64,000 bases of DNA. Source: Pedobacter psychroterrae. GTDB lineage: Bacteria; Bacteroidota; Bacteroidia; Sphingobacteriales; Sphingobacteriaceae. This document shows positions 26,912 to 35,508 of this stretch, one piece after another (the stretch's first letter is position 1; each line of letters opens with the position of its first letter). Position numbers and translations under genes: made by a program. The notes below the pieces were generated by a model. That model saw nothing but the letters and a program-made list of their open reading frames with translations. It was not told the origin of the DNA and did no database searches. The stretch covers positions 1 through 64,000 of the forward strand of contig NZ_SJSL01000003.1 of NCBI RefSeq assembly GCF_004331695.1, in the 5' to 3' direction.

Positions 26912-28005
26912 TAAACATTGAAGCGGAAGTGCATGATGTCGCCATCTTCTACTACATAGGTCTTTCCTTCTACGCCCAGCTTACCCGCATCTTTACAGGC
27001 ATTTTCAGAACCCAGTGTCACAAAATCTTCGTATTTGATCACCTCAGCCCGGATAAATCCCTTTTCAAAATCAGTATGGATTACACCTGCAGCCTGTGGG
27101 GCCGTAAAGCCCTTAGTAATGGTCCACGCCCTTACTTCCTGTACTCCAGCTGTAAAATAAGTGTATAGGTCAAGTAACCGGTATGCTGCACGGATTAGTT
27201 TATTAACACCTGATTCCGTTAAGCCCAGATCAGCTAAAAATTCCTGGCGGTCTTCATAGCTGTCCATCTCTGCAATCTCTGATTCTATTTTAGCCGATAT
27301 CACCAATACCTCAGCATTCTCATCTTTTACAGCTTCTTTAACACGGTCTACATAAGCGTTGCCATTTATCACCGATTCCTCATCCACATTGCATACATAC
27401 ATCACGGGTTTTTGGGTAAGCAGCCCAAGGTCCTGTATGAATTCAAAATCTTCAGCAGAAACCGCAGCGGAACGTACAGATTTTCCGCTTTCAACATGGC
27501 TTTTGATTACGGAAAGGATATCAAAAGTTCTTTTGGCTTCTTTATCCGTTTTAGCCATTTTCTCCACCTTTTGGATACGCTTGGTCACGGTATCAAGATC
27601 TTTAAGCTGAAGCTCTGTATCAATGATTTCCTTGTCGCGGATCGGATCTACCGAACCATCTACATGGATGACATTGCCATCGTCAAAACAACGAAGCACA
27701 TGGATAATGGCATTGGTAGCCCTGATATTGCCCAAAAACTGATTGCCCAGTCCTTCACCCTTGGAAGCACCTTTTACCAGACCTGCAATGTCAACAATTT
27801 CTATGGTGTTAGGCACTACGCTTTTGGGTTTAACGAGTTCTTCCAGTTTAGTAAGCCTGTCGTCCGGAACGGTGATTACCCCGATGTTCGGTTCAATAGT
27901 ACAGAAAGGAAAATTAGCTGCCTGAGCTTTTGCGTTTGATAAACAGTTAAATAAGGTAGATTTACCAACATTTGGTAAGCCCACTATACCACATTGTAAT
28001 GCCAT
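26911..28005 (-). CDS. ychF: Ribosome-associated ATPase/GTPase YchF (OLA1 family)
   Basis: This conserved P-loop protein has 364 residues, the normal length for the family. G1 is GLPNVGKST (about 8-16), switch II is [20 protein letters not shown], and the variant G4 NVDEE (instead of NKxD) is typical of YchF, which prefers ATP. A coiled-coil region (about 130-200) and a C-terminal TGS domain (TWTITKG-like [20 protein letters not shown]) follow. It acts on ribosomes in translation and stress control. A -7 box lies 26 bp upstream, and the histidine kinase gene follows with a one-base overlap. Confidence 0.97.
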   Translation of the reverse strand: MALQCGIVGLPNVGKSTLFNCLSNAKAQAANFPFCTIEPNIGVITVPDDRLTKLEELVKPKSVVPNTIEIVDIAGLVKGASKGEGLGNQFLGNIRATNAIIHVLRCFDDGNVIHVDGSVDPIRDKEIIDTELQLKDLDTVTKRIQKVEKMAKTDKEAKRTFDILSVIKSHVESGKSVRSAAVSAEDFEFIQDLGLLTQKPVMYVCNVDEESVINGNAYVDRVKEAVKDENAEVLVISAKIESEIAEMDSYEDRQEFLADLGLTESGVNKLIRAAYRLLDLYTYFTAGVQEVRAWTITKGFTAPQAAGVIHTDFEKGFIRAEVIKYEDFVTLGSENACKDAGKLGVEGKTYVVEDGDIMHFRFNV

Positions 28006-28030
28006 GTATGTTTTTTTTCTTGATTTGGCG

Positions 28031-28038
28031 CAAAGGTA
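28031..28038 (-). promoter_or_regulatory. Candidate -7 element TACCTTTG of ychF
   Basis: On the minus strand TACCTTTG matches TAnnTTTG exactly and lies 26 bp upstream of the ychF ATG, so transcription would begin near 28024. No good -33 TTG is seen at the preferred spacing. Confidence 0.4.
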
Positions 28039-28101
28039 TCAATTTTTTAAAAATATTCTTTATGTTTAGGGGAACCAATAAACTAAAAAAAATAACACAA
28101 C

Positions 28102-28572
28102 ATGGAAAATATTGAAGAAAAAGAACCTGAAGTTTTGATTATCACCGAAGACATTCGCAGTTACATCTATGAGACTGCCAAATGGGCAAATTTTCTGTCG
28201 ATAGTTGGATTTGTGTTCACTGCACTGATGGTGTTATGTACATTTGGTGTGGGGGCATTTATGTCGCTGATGAACAATGCCATGGGAGCTGCAAACCCTT
28301 ACGCCGCTTTGGGTACAGCCGGACTTACCGTAGTATTGCTGTTTTGTGCACTTATCTATTTCTATCCGAGCTTGCTGTTGTTTAAGTATGCAAATGCTGC
28401 AAAGAAAGCAGTACTTTTTGCAGACCAGGCCACTTTAAGCATTGCAATGGGCAAGATGAAGTCTTTTTTTAAGTTTTGGGGCATCCTGATGATAGTGGTT
28501 CTTGCATTTTACGGACTCATCTTCTTGTTTGGGATAATAGCAGGTATAGGGGCTGCGGGTGTGGCTTCTTAG
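28102..28572 (+). CDS. DUF5362-like membrane protein
   Basis: The 156-residue protein has an acidic cytoplasmic N-terminus (MENIEEKEPEVLI), the family-like start ITEDIRSYIYETAKWANFLS, and four membrane helices at roughly 29-55, 70-95, 100-115 (weak) and 130-150. It resembles the DUF5362 family of small Bacteroidota membrane proteins of unknown function. It is transcribed away from ychF and converges with the ABC permease gene. Confidence 0.75.
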   Translation: MENIEEKEPEVLIITEDIRSYIYETAKWANFLSIVGFVFTALMVLCTFGVGAFMSLMNNAMGAANPYAALGTAGLTVVLLFCALIYFYPSLLLFKYANAAKKAVLFADQATLSIAMGKMKSFFKFWGILMIVVLAFYGLIFLFGIIAGIGAAGVAS

Positions 28573-28629
28573 TTTTTTTAGATCTTGTATACTTTTGCCA
28601 GGTCACTCAATAATATACAATTTGGTTTT

Positions 28630-28659
28630 AAAAAGGGCTAATGGATGTCAGTCCTTTTT
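28630..28659. terminator. Bidirectional terminator between convergent genes
   Basis: AAAAAGGGCT (28630-28639) pairs with AGTCCTTTTT (28650-28659) with one G-U pair and a ten-base loop. A- and T-runs on the two sides suit termination in both directions. The right arm overlaps the stop codon of the minus-strand permease gene. Confidence 0.65.
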
Positions 28660-31030
28660 AATCTGCACGGATGGCCTGTACAGGATTTATTCCCGCAGCT
28701 TTATATGCCTGAAAAATTACCGTAATCAGCGAGATCAACAAGGCCATAAATCCTGCGGCCATAAAAAACCAAAGTTGCAGCTCAATTTTATAGGCAAATG
28801 AAGCCAGCCAGAGCCTGCTGAATACATACCCTATGGGCAAGGCAATCAATATTCCTATCAACACAGGCTTGGTAAAATCTCTGGATAGAATATAAACGAC
28901 ACTTAAATTTGTAGCACCCAGTACCTTTCTGATACCGATTTCTTTAAATCGTCGTTCGGCGGTAAATGAGGCCAGACCAAATAATCCTAAACACGAGATC
29001 AGTACAGCCAATACGGCAAAGTATCCAGACAAGAGGCTGACCCGGGTTTCAGCCACATATTGTGCCTGAAAATCCTGATCCAGAAATTTATAATCAAGTG
29101 GAAAGCCAGGATTATAAGTTTTATTGAACTCCCCAAGTCCTGCCAGTGCCTCTTTCACTTTTCCGGAAGCGATCTTTACCATGATCCTGTTGGTTCCGGT
29201 TGGTTTATATCTTATAAACATTGGTTTGATCTGCTGGTGCATGGATTCAAAATGAAAATCTTTTATCACACCAATGATCTGCATATCTTCTCCCCAAAGG
29301 GTAAATATTTTACCTACAGGGTCTCTTAAACGCATCACTTTTATACCTGCTTCATTAATAATGATCTTTGAGGTATCTGATGTAAATTTTTCAGAGAAGC
29401 TTCTGCCTGCCGCCATTTGTATTCCCAATGTTTCTATCAGCCCTGTGCTGACATCGGCACGTTGAAATTTAATCACTTCCTTAGGATCTCTGCCTTCCCA
29501 GTTGAAAACACCGGTAGTGTAGCTCAGATCACCCAAAAACTCCCGGTTGATGCTGGACGCATTGACCACTCCAGGGATTTTCTTTATTTGTTCAACTGCA
29601 AAACCTGCATTGCCGTTAAATTTTCCTGCCGTTTCAAAGTATAGTACATTGTCCTTTTGATAGCCCTGGTTTTTTGTCTGTACATATTCCACTTGTTTAT
29701 GGATGATCAGTACTGCCACAATCAATATCACTGAAACAGCAAACTGAAATACGACCAGTCCCTGCCGGGTCCACATGGCTCCTGAGGTTAACCTGATCTT
29801 TCCTTTCAACGCAGCAGCAGGTTTAAGTCCTGAGAGGTATATAGCAGGATAACTCCCAGAAATTAAACCCGTAAAAATGGTAATCCCAAGTAGTGGAAAT
29901 ACAAGGCCCGGACTAAAACTAAGAGATAAATGCTTTGCTGTCATGTTGTTGAACTGTGGTAGCGCCAGTTCTACAATCAGCAATGAAACGAACATCGCTA
30001 TTAAACTAAGCATCATAGATTCTGATAGATACTGCAGCATGAGTGATCTTCTGGATACACCCATCACTTTTTTAACCCCAATCTCCTTTAGCCTTCTAGA
30101 TGCTTTTGCAGTAGAAAGGTTCATAAAATTGATACAAGCAATGATCAGTATAAATACAGCAATCAGGGAAAACAGCTTTATATAATCTATTCTGCCCCCG
30201 GCTACCACCCCGTTTTCAAACTGGTTGTAGAGGTAGCTATCTGCATATGGCCTGATGAACAAGGTATAATCTTTCACACCCTTTTCTTTTAAAAAATCTC
30301 TGATCCGGGTATTAAACAAGTTAGGATCCGCATCTTTTTTGAGCGATACGAATGTATTTGGACCGTAATTATTCCATTTTGCATAGGTTGCATTTCCTGC
30401 AGTCAGTAATACATCCAGTGACACAAGAAAATCAAATTGGTCAGAAGAATTGCGTAGTACATTCTTAAATACGCCCGAGATCAGCGCATGGCTTTCTGCC
30501 TCCATCTCTGCATTGGTCCATATTACTTCTCTGCCAATGACGTCAAGGGAATTAAATAGTTTCATAGCCAGTGCTTCTGATACGACTACTGTGTTTTTTT
30601 CTGCCAGTACTTTGTCTGCACTTCCTGATAGCAGCGGATAAGAAAATACTTTAAAAAAATCCTTGCCTGCAAATTTACCGGCAGCATTGACCGGAGGTTT
30701 ACCATTCAATGCTATTTTGCTTTTGGCCAGCCAGTAAGCAGGTGAGGTGGTCACAGCTGTGGCTACATCAGGCACCTCTTTAGCAAGTGCTTCTGCCAAT
30801 ATTCCGGGCGTACCATCTACGGTATTGACCCTTTCTGTAATGTGTTCATTCTGCATTACCTGGTATACGGTTTTGTCATGAAACCCATCCATCTGTACTT
30901 CATCATTTACCCAAAGGTAAATGAGCAAGGTGCAGGAGAGCCCGGCGGTGAGACCTATGAGGTTAATGAAAAAAGAACTTTTATATCTTTTAAAATTTCT
31001 GTAGGCAAGTAAAAGGTGATGTCGGAACAT
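28658..31030 (-). CDS. FtsX/MacB-type ABC transporter permease
   Basis: The 790-residue protein has the two-module layout of large Bacteroidota FtsX permeases. The first module has a start helix (FFINLIGLTAGLSCTLLIYL), a MacB_PCD periplasmic domain (about 45-245) and a three-helix FtsX core (about 285-400, containing ASRRLKEIGVKKVMGVSRRSL). A helix at about 425-445 opens the second module, with another periplasmic domain and FtsX core (ERRFKEIGIRKVLGATNLSV). No ATP-binding subunit is encoded nearby. A sigma-54-like promoter and two upstream direct repeats precede it. It is probably an efflux or mechanotransmission-type permease; its cargo is unknown. Confidence 0.92.
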   Translation of the reverse strand: MFRHHLLLAYRNFKRYKSSFFINLIGLTAGLSCTLLIYLWVNDEVQMDGFHDKTVYQVMQNEHITERVNTVDGTPGILAEALAKEVPDVATAVTTSPAYWLAKSKIALNGKPPVNAAGKFAGKDFFKVFSYPLLSGSADKVLAEKNTVVVSEALAMKLFNSLDVIGREVIWTNAEMEAESHALISGVFKNVLRNSSDQFDFLVSLDVLLTAGNATYAKWNNYGPNTFVSLKKDADPNLFNTRIRDFLKEKGVKDYTLFIRPYADSYLYNQFENGVVAGGRIDYIKLFSLIAVFILIIACINFMNLSTAKASRRLKEIGVKKVMGVSRRSLMLQYLSESMMLSLIAMFVSLLIVELALPQFNNMTAKHLSLSFSPGLVFPLLGITIFTGLISGSYPAIYLSGLKPAAALKGKIRLTSGAMWTRQGLVVFQFAVSVILIVAVLIIHKQVEYVQTKNQGYQKDNVLYFETAGKFNGNAGFAVEQIKKIPGVVNASSINREFLGDLSYTTGVFNWEGRDPKEVIKFQRADVSTGLIETLGIQMAAGRSFSEKFTSDTSKIIINEAGIKVMRLRDPVGKIFTLWGEDMQIIGVIKDFHFESMHQQIKPMFIRYKPTGTNRIMVKIASGKVKEALAGLGEFNKTYNPGFPLDYKFLDQDFQAQYVAETRVSLLSGYFAVLAVLISCLGLFGLASFTAERRFKEIGIRKVLGATNLSVVYILSRDFTKPVLIGILIALPIGYVFSRLWLASFAYKIELQLWFFMAAGFMALLISLITVIFQAYKAAGINPVQAIRAD

Positions 31031-31055
31031 ATCCAGGGTTTATTTCGCATACGGA

Positions 31056-31071
31056 TTCAATCCGTATGCCA
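31056..31071 (-). promoter_or_regulatory. Sigma-54-like -24/-12 promoter of the permease gene
   Basis: The minus strand reads TGGCATACGGATTGAA. It has the -24 GG exactly ten bases before GA, against the consensus GG-N10-GC in TGGCAC-N5-TTGCA. It would start transcription near 31045, about 15 bp before the ATG. It lies within a perfect inverted repeat (GCATACGGAT 31047-31056, loop TCA, ATCCGTATGC 31060-31069). The -12 mismatch lowers confidence; the correctly placed upstream repeats raise it. Confidence 0.45.
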
Positions 31072-31122
31072 TTTCAGATAAAGATCGGCTAACGGCATTA
31101 AGATAAGGAATTTAAACTGTTG

Positions 31123-31159
31123 GTGTGCGGTTTTGAACAGTACGTGTACGTATTTGAAC
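31123..31159 (-). promoter_or_regulatory. Two 16-bp direct repeats, candidate upstream activator sites
   Basis: GTGTGCGGTTTTGAAC (31123-31138) and GTGTACGTATTTGAAC (31144-31159), written on the plus strand, agree at 13 of 16 positions. They are spaced 21 bp, two helical turns. Their centre lies about 95 bp upstream of the start predicted from the sigma-54-like promoter, which is where enhancer-binding proteins usually bind. The binding protein is not encoded in the window. Confidence 0.5.
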
Positions 31160-31186
31160 GATACCTACACATATGTTTGCAATGTT

Positions 31187-32512
31187 TTATACCGGGATAT
31201 CCCCTGCATTGGTATTGAGTTCCAGAACAATTACAGAAGCATCAGCATTGGGCAGTTGCTCCGGCAACTGGAGCGTGACCGATCCATTGGTATCCTGTGT
31301 ATAGGTTATTTTAGCACCTTTCAGAAAATAAGCCTTATTGACCTTAATTCCTGGCAATACAGGCAAAGAGAGGGTAGCAGATTTTCTTTCAAAAACATGG
31401 ATAAAAAGCTTTTTAGCTTTGCGTGTAGCAGCGTATGTTTCATTTGGCACAAAAGGTCCTCCCTTGGTGCCATAAATGCTTTCACCATAAATCTTTAGCC
31501 AGTCGCCCATTTCCTTAAGTCTTTTTACCTGCCGCTCTTCAATTTGTCCGTTTGCCTGAGGGCCTACATTAAAGAGCAGGTTGCCGTTTCCGCCAGCAGT
31601 TTTGATAAGGGTCTGAAGGCATTGCTTTAGGGATTTCATGTTGTCGTTTGGTTTCCATGCCCATTGTTCGCATATGGTCATGCAAGTTTCCCAGGGGTCT
31701 TTCATGTTTAAAGTACCGATCTTTTGTTCAGGGGTCGCATAATCGCCAATGGCCGTCGGACTCAATATAGAATGATCATTGCCTGCCGCTACATTTGTGG
31801 AAATGCTTTTAAGCCTGTTGTTTATGATTACATTCGGATTTAGTTTTTTAATGAAACTATACACATCTACAGCATGTTCCGGAGTCCAGGGACTTTCCCA
31901 GTTGCCATCAAACCAAAGCATATAAGGGTCATATTGGGTAATGATCTCTTCTAACTGGTTTTTCATGGTCATTACGAATTTGTCCATATTTGCATTGGGA
32001 TCTGCTTTAGCTCCTGAAATATGTATCGGATAGTTTGGGTCATGCCAGTCAAGTACAGTAAAATACACGCAGAACTTGATGCCGTATTTTTTACAGGCTT
32101 TGGCCAGCTCACCTAATATGTCTTTTTTGTAAGGGGAACTCATGATGTTGTAATCTGAGAATTTGGTAGGCCACAGGCAAAAACCGTCATGGTGTTTGGC
32201 GGTAATTGTCAGGTACTTCATACCAGCATCTTTGGCGGTCTTCACCCAGGCATCTGCGCTAAACAAAAGAGGGTTGAATTGCTTATACAGGTTGTCATAT
32301 TCTTCAGTTGGGACACCCAAGCCCCTGCTCCAGCCAATTTCAGTACCGCGAAGTGTTACAGGGCCCCAATGGATAAACATTCCGAACCGCTGGTCCATAA
32401 AATCATCCAATACCGATTTAGGGGTTTTGATTAAAGAAGTGGCAGATTTTTCCTGTGCATTTAGCTGGAAAAAGAGCAATAGAAAGATCAGTGAATTGAA
32501 TAATAGCTTCAT
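31187..32512 (-). CDS. Alpha-L-fucosidase, GH29
   Basis: The exported 441-residue enzyme has a signal peptide (MKLLFNSLIFLLLFFQLNAQ). The GH29 TIM barrel shows FGMFIHWGPVTLRGTEIGW, YLTITAKHHDGFCLWPTKFS and the nucleophile Asp at about 202 in YMLWFDGNW. A small C-terminal beta-sandwich ends the protein (VLPGIKVNKAYFLKGAKI). It removes terminal alpha-L-fucose in the periplasm by a retaining mechanism. The lack of an extra binding domain distinguishes it from the second GH29 at 33440. No susCD pair is adjacent. Confidence 0.93.
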   Translation of the reverse strand: MKLLFNSLIFLLLFFQLNAQEKSATSLIKTPKSVLDDFMDQRFGMFIHWGPVTLRGTEIGWSRGLGVPTEEYDNLYKQFNPLLFSADAWVKTAKDAGMKYLTITAKHHDGFCLWPTKFSDYNIMSSPYKKDILGELAKACKKYGIKFCVYFTVLDWHDPNYPIHISGAKADPNANMDKFVMTMKNQLEEIITQYDPYMLWFDGNWESPWTPEHAVDVYSFIKKLNPNVIINNRLKSISTNVAAGNDHSILSPTAIGDYATPEQKIGTLNMKDPWETCMTICEQWAWKPNDNMKSLKQCLQTLIKTAGGNGNLLFNVGPQANGQIEERQVKRLKEMGDWLKIYGESIYGTKGGPFVPNETYAATRKAKKLFIHVFERKSATLSLPVLPGIKVNKAYFLKGAKITYTQDTNGSVTLQLPEQLPNADASVIVLELNTNAGDIPV

Positions 32513-32603
32513 TGTGTGTGTTTTTGGTTAGAACACCTAAATTAAGCCGTCCCAATTTAGCAAACAATGAACTAAATATCGATTTTAATGAATTATTCTA
32601 TTG

Positions 32604-33293
32604 TCAGCTCAGCACCCTGTCTTCAATAGTATGCTTGAAATTTTTGATCTCTTTTTTTAACAAGTGTTCCAGATATGGATTAAGGAATTTCCCTAAGGCA
32701 ATACCAACCCCGCCAATAGGTGGATGATAAGATAAAACAACTTTAAGCATTGTTCCTCCATGTTTGCTCTCCTCAAATGTTACCTTACCAACATGTCCAA
32801 GGGTGCTTCCATAGGCAGAACGCCAACCTATGAGGTGGCCTGGCTCATCCTTGACGATCTCTATATCCCAGTTCATAGAAAATACTTTGCTCAATATCCT
32901 GGACTTCCAATCTGAAAGACTTTCGTCTCTAACTTTCACATTCAATAAATACTTGATACTCCCCGGAAGGTTGTCTACATTCCGCCAATGGGCATACACC
33001 TCGGCCGGACTGCGCTCTATCTCAAATTCACCTCTTATATTTATGGCTTTTGGATTGGTAGCATCTATTCCCAGACGGTCGTAAAACAGGCAATGGCCGG
33101 TTAGACCCCGGTAGCTAAGGTAAGCCCCATACAAAAATCGCGACTTAAATGGTTTGGTAATACTTCGACTGATTAACACTCCGCCCAAAAACATGGATAT
33201 CATTCGTTCCGTAAGTCCGATGTTTTCATAATGGTGTTTTTCAATAGAGAAATTGCCTGATTTTAGCCTTAAGTTATGTCGATGTAGTTCCAT
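32604..33293 (-). CDS. SRPBCC-family protein with DUF2892-like N-terminal segment
   Basis: The 229-residue protein has an N-terminal membrane-associated segment (about 22-75; NIGLTERMISMFLGGVLISR then LYGAYLSYRGLTGHCLFY) that resembles the DUF2892/YgaP-type region. A SRPBCC (polyketide cyclase/dehydrase, START-like) domain follows (about 85-225; IEIERSPAEVYAHWRNVDNL reads as RGEFEIERSPAEVYAHWRNV). Such proteins bind hydrophobic ligands; the role here is unknown. It lies between the two GH29 genes on the same strand as the first, 91 bp upstream of its start. Confidence 0.8.
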   Translation of the reverse strand: MELHRHNLRLKSGNFSIEKHHYENIGLTERMISMFLGGVLISRSITKPFKSRFLYGAYLSYRGLTGHCLFYDRLGIDATNPKAINIRGEFEIERSPAEVYAHWRNVDNLPGSIKYLLNVKVRDESLSDWKSRILSKVFSMNWDIEIVKDEPGHLIGWRSAYGSTLGHVGKVTFEESKHGGTMLKVVLSYHPPIGGVGIALGKFLNPYLEHLLKKEIKNFKHTIEDRVLS

Positions 33294-33439
33294 ATAGCTG
33301 CTATTTTATTTCAATAACAGATATACGGTGCTTAAGTTTTTGCAGGATGTAAATAATGCCAAAATCCTTTAGCTTAATGACAAATTAAGATAATTATTAA
33401 TAGTTGTTATATTGCAATTTTAGGCAACTAACCAGGCAT

Positions 33440-34885
33440 ATGAAAACCATACATTACCTTATTGCAGCAGGACTCTTCTCTCTTTCGACTACTTCAACAG
33501 CGCTTGCACAAAAAGCACCCGCTCCTTATGGCGCAATCCCTACAACACATCAGCTGGAATGGCAGAATATGGAATACTATATGTTCATCCATTTTGGGCC
33601 TAACACGTTTACTGATAAGGAATGGGGACATGGGGATGAAGATCCAAAAGTATTTAATCCCAAAAAACTGGATGCCCGTCAGTGGGCGCGTACCGCAAAA
33701 GCTGCAGGTATGAAAGCTATAATAATCACAGCAAAACATCATGATGGGTTTTGTTTGTTCCCCAGTAAGTACAGTACACATACTGTCAGGGAAAGCAACT
33801 GGAAGGATGGCAAAGGTGACGTGCTGAAGGAACTTTCGGCAGCGTGTAAAGAATATGGTCTTAAGTTTGGCGTATACCTTTCTCCATGGGACAGAAACCA
33901 CCCTAAGTATGGTACAGCCGAATACAACGAGATATTTGCCAAAACCTTAAAGGAAGTGCATACCCAATACGGCCCCATATTTGAACAATGGTTTGATGGT
34001 GCAAAAGGAGAGGGAGAGAAAAAGCAAGACTATGATTTTAAATTGTTTAACAGCGTAGTTTATGAACATAATCCTCAGGCAATTATATTTAGTGACATTG
34101 GCCCGGGTGCCCGCTGGATGGGTAATGAAAATGGGGTAGCTGGCGAGACCAACTGGTCTACACTGAATACTGATGGATTTGGGGTAGGGGCCGACGCACC
34201 TAAAGCGACAGTGCTGAATACCGGTAATGAAGATGGCAAGTACTGGATTCCTGCAGAGGTGGATGTTTCCATCAGGCCGGGATGGTTCTACAGCGCCAGC
34301 ACGGATGATAAAGTGAAGACACTGGAGCAACTGGTATCGATCTACCATACTTCAGTAGGCCGCAATGGTAATTTATTGCTCAATGTACCTGTAGACAGGG
34401 ACGGCCTGATCCATCCAAATGATTCTACACGATTGATGGAACTACGCAGGTATCTGGATGCGTCGTTTAAGACCAATCTAGCCAAAGGAAAGAAAGTGAT
34501 AGCCAGTACCGAGGCGGGAAAAAAATATGGTGCCCAAAACCTGACTGACGGTAATGCCAATACCTACTGGACTACAGGGGGAATGGTTAAAAATGCTACA
34601 ATCACCATAGATTTAGGCAAGCCCACCCAGCTCAATCGCATTGTGCTTCAGGAATACATTTCATTGGGGCAAAGGATTAGTTCTTTTATGGTAATGTATT
34701 GGGATGGTAAAGCTTATAAGCTTCTTGATCAGCAAACCACTATCGGACACAAAAGAATCCTTGCTTTTCCTACCATCACCAGCAGTAAAATACGAATAAT
34801 AATTACTGAGCCTAATGCTGATCCAGTGCTGTCTGAGATAGGGGTTTATCTCGCACCACCATTGCCAAAACCCACAGCGCCATAG
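33440..34885 (+). CDS. Alpha-L-fucosidase, GH29, with F5/8 type C domain
   Basis: The exported enzyme has 481 residues from ATG 33440, which starts a clean signal peptide (MKTIHYLIAAGLFSLSTTST). The GH29 barrel has YMFIHFGPNTFTDKEWG, AIIITAKHHDGFCLFPSKYS and the nucleophile Asp at about 186 in FEQWFDGAKGEG. The C-terminus (about 350-472; NLTDGNANTYWTT, TITIDLGKPTQLNRIVLQEY) is an F5/8 type C (discoidin) sugar-binding domain. The missing small beta-sandwich and the added discoidin domain suggest the GH29-B type, specific for branched alpha-1,3/1,4 fucose. This is an inference from architecture. Confidence 0.92.
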   Translation: MKTIHYLIAAGLFSLSTTSTALAQKAPAPYGAIPTTHQLEWQNMEYYMFIHFGPNTFTDKEWGHGDEDPKVFNPKKLDARQWARTAKAAGMKAIIITAKHHDGFCLFPSKYSTHTVRESNWKDGKGDVLKELSAACKEYGLKFGVYLSPWDRNHPKYGTAEYNEIFAKTLKEVHTQYGPIFEQWFDGAKGEGEKKQDYDFKLFNSVVYEHNPQAIIFSDIGPGARWMGNENGVAGETNWSTLNTDGFGVGADAPKATVLNTGNEDGKYWIPAEVDVSIRPGWFYSASTDDKVKTLEQLVSIYHTSVGRNGNLLLNVPVDRDGLIHPNDSTRLMELRRYLDASFKTNLAKGKKVIASTEAGKKYGAQNLTDGNANTYWTTGGMVKNATITIDLGKPTQLNRIVLQEYISLGQRISSFMVMYWDGKAYKLLDQQTTIGHKRILAFPTITSSKIRIIITEPNADPVLSEIGVYLAPPLPKPTAP

Positions 34886-34956
34886 GTATAGCTCTTGAGT
34901 CCAAAGGTTTAATGTATAATTAATTGAAAATAATGTGATTACATTAAAATTTGCAT

Positions 34957-34964
34957 TACCTTTG
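34957..34964 (+). promoter_or_regulatory. Candidate -7 element TACCTTTG of the J-domain gene
   Basis: TACCTTTG fits TAnnTTTG and ends 10 bp before the ATG at 34975, so the mRNA leader would be only a few bases. No TTG at the standard spacing is visible. Confidence 0.4.
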
Positions 34965-34974
34965 CGCAAATTTT

Positions 34975-35421
34975 ATGAAGAAGATAGCAGATTACAGGAA
35001 GTTATTGGGTGTACAGAAGGATGCCGAATTGAAAGAATTAAAAACCATTTACAGGAATTTAATGAAAGACTGGCACCCGGATAAGTTTCAGGACAGTGAA
35101 GAAGCCAAAGCAGAAGCAGAGACCAAAAGCAAGGAGATCATTGAGGCCTACCATTTTCTGGTAAGTATTGCTCCGGAAACACTTGCCATCTCTCTTGATG
35201 AGTATACGCAAACAACTGCTACCTGTGGTATTGCCGACTATAACTGGGCTGGTTTGGTATTGACTGTTCATTTCCTGGATGGAAGTGCATATGAATATTT
35301 TGGTGTTCCCAAAGCAATTTATGTAAAGCTGGTGAATGCCGATTCTCCTGGTAGATTTGCACGCCGTCATATATTTGGGTCCTTTCCATACAGGAATATA
35401 GCCAAGCTGGCTACTGCTTAG
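34975..35421 (+). CDS. J-domain protein with C-terminal KTSC domain
   Basis: The 148-residue cytoplasmic protein starts at ATG 34975; an earlier in-frame start at 34951 would overlap the -7 box. Residues 3-60 form a J-domain with HPD at 34-36 (LMKDWHPDKF), the part that stimulates DnaK ATPase. Residues about 85-145 form a KTSC domain (WAGLVLTVHFLDGSAYEYFG, SPGRFARRHIFGSFPY), whose role is unknown although it often occurs with nucleic-acid enzymes. There is no Gly/Phe or zinc region, so it is not a general DnaJ. Confidence 0.88.
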   Translation: MKKIADYRKLLGVQKDAELKELKTIYRNLMKDWHPDKFQDSEEAKAEAETKSKEIIEAYHFLVSIAPETLAISLDEYTQTTATCGIADYNWAGLVLTVHFLDGSAYEYFGVPKAIYVKLVNADSPGRFARRHIFGSFPYRNIAKLATA

Positions 35422-35454
35422 ATTGTAGCTATTGCGTCAGAAAGCCTTCGTTAT

Positions 35455-35485
35455 TTTGTAAATCTAATTCTCCTTGTTACATTTG
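35455..35485 (+). promoter_or_regulatory. Bacteroidota-type promoter of the TetR gene
   Basis: TTTG at 35455-35458 is separated by exactly 19 bp from TACATTTG at 35478-35485, a full match to the phylum's TTTG-N19-TAnnTTTG promoter. Transcription would start near 35492, about 17 bp before the ATG at 35509. Confidence 0.65.
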
Positions 35486-35499
35486 TTAACACCGTTAAC
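35485..35499 (+). promoter_or_regulatory. Candidate TetR operator GTTAAC-ACC-GTTAAC
   Basis: Two GTTAAC hexamers, each palindromic, are separated by three bases and form a 15-bp dyad. The dyad begins at the last base of the -7 box and covers the predicted start of transcription. A repressor bound here would block its own promoter, the classic TetR autoregulation layout. Confidence 0.55.
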
Positions 35500-35508
35500 T
35501 ATTGTGCT

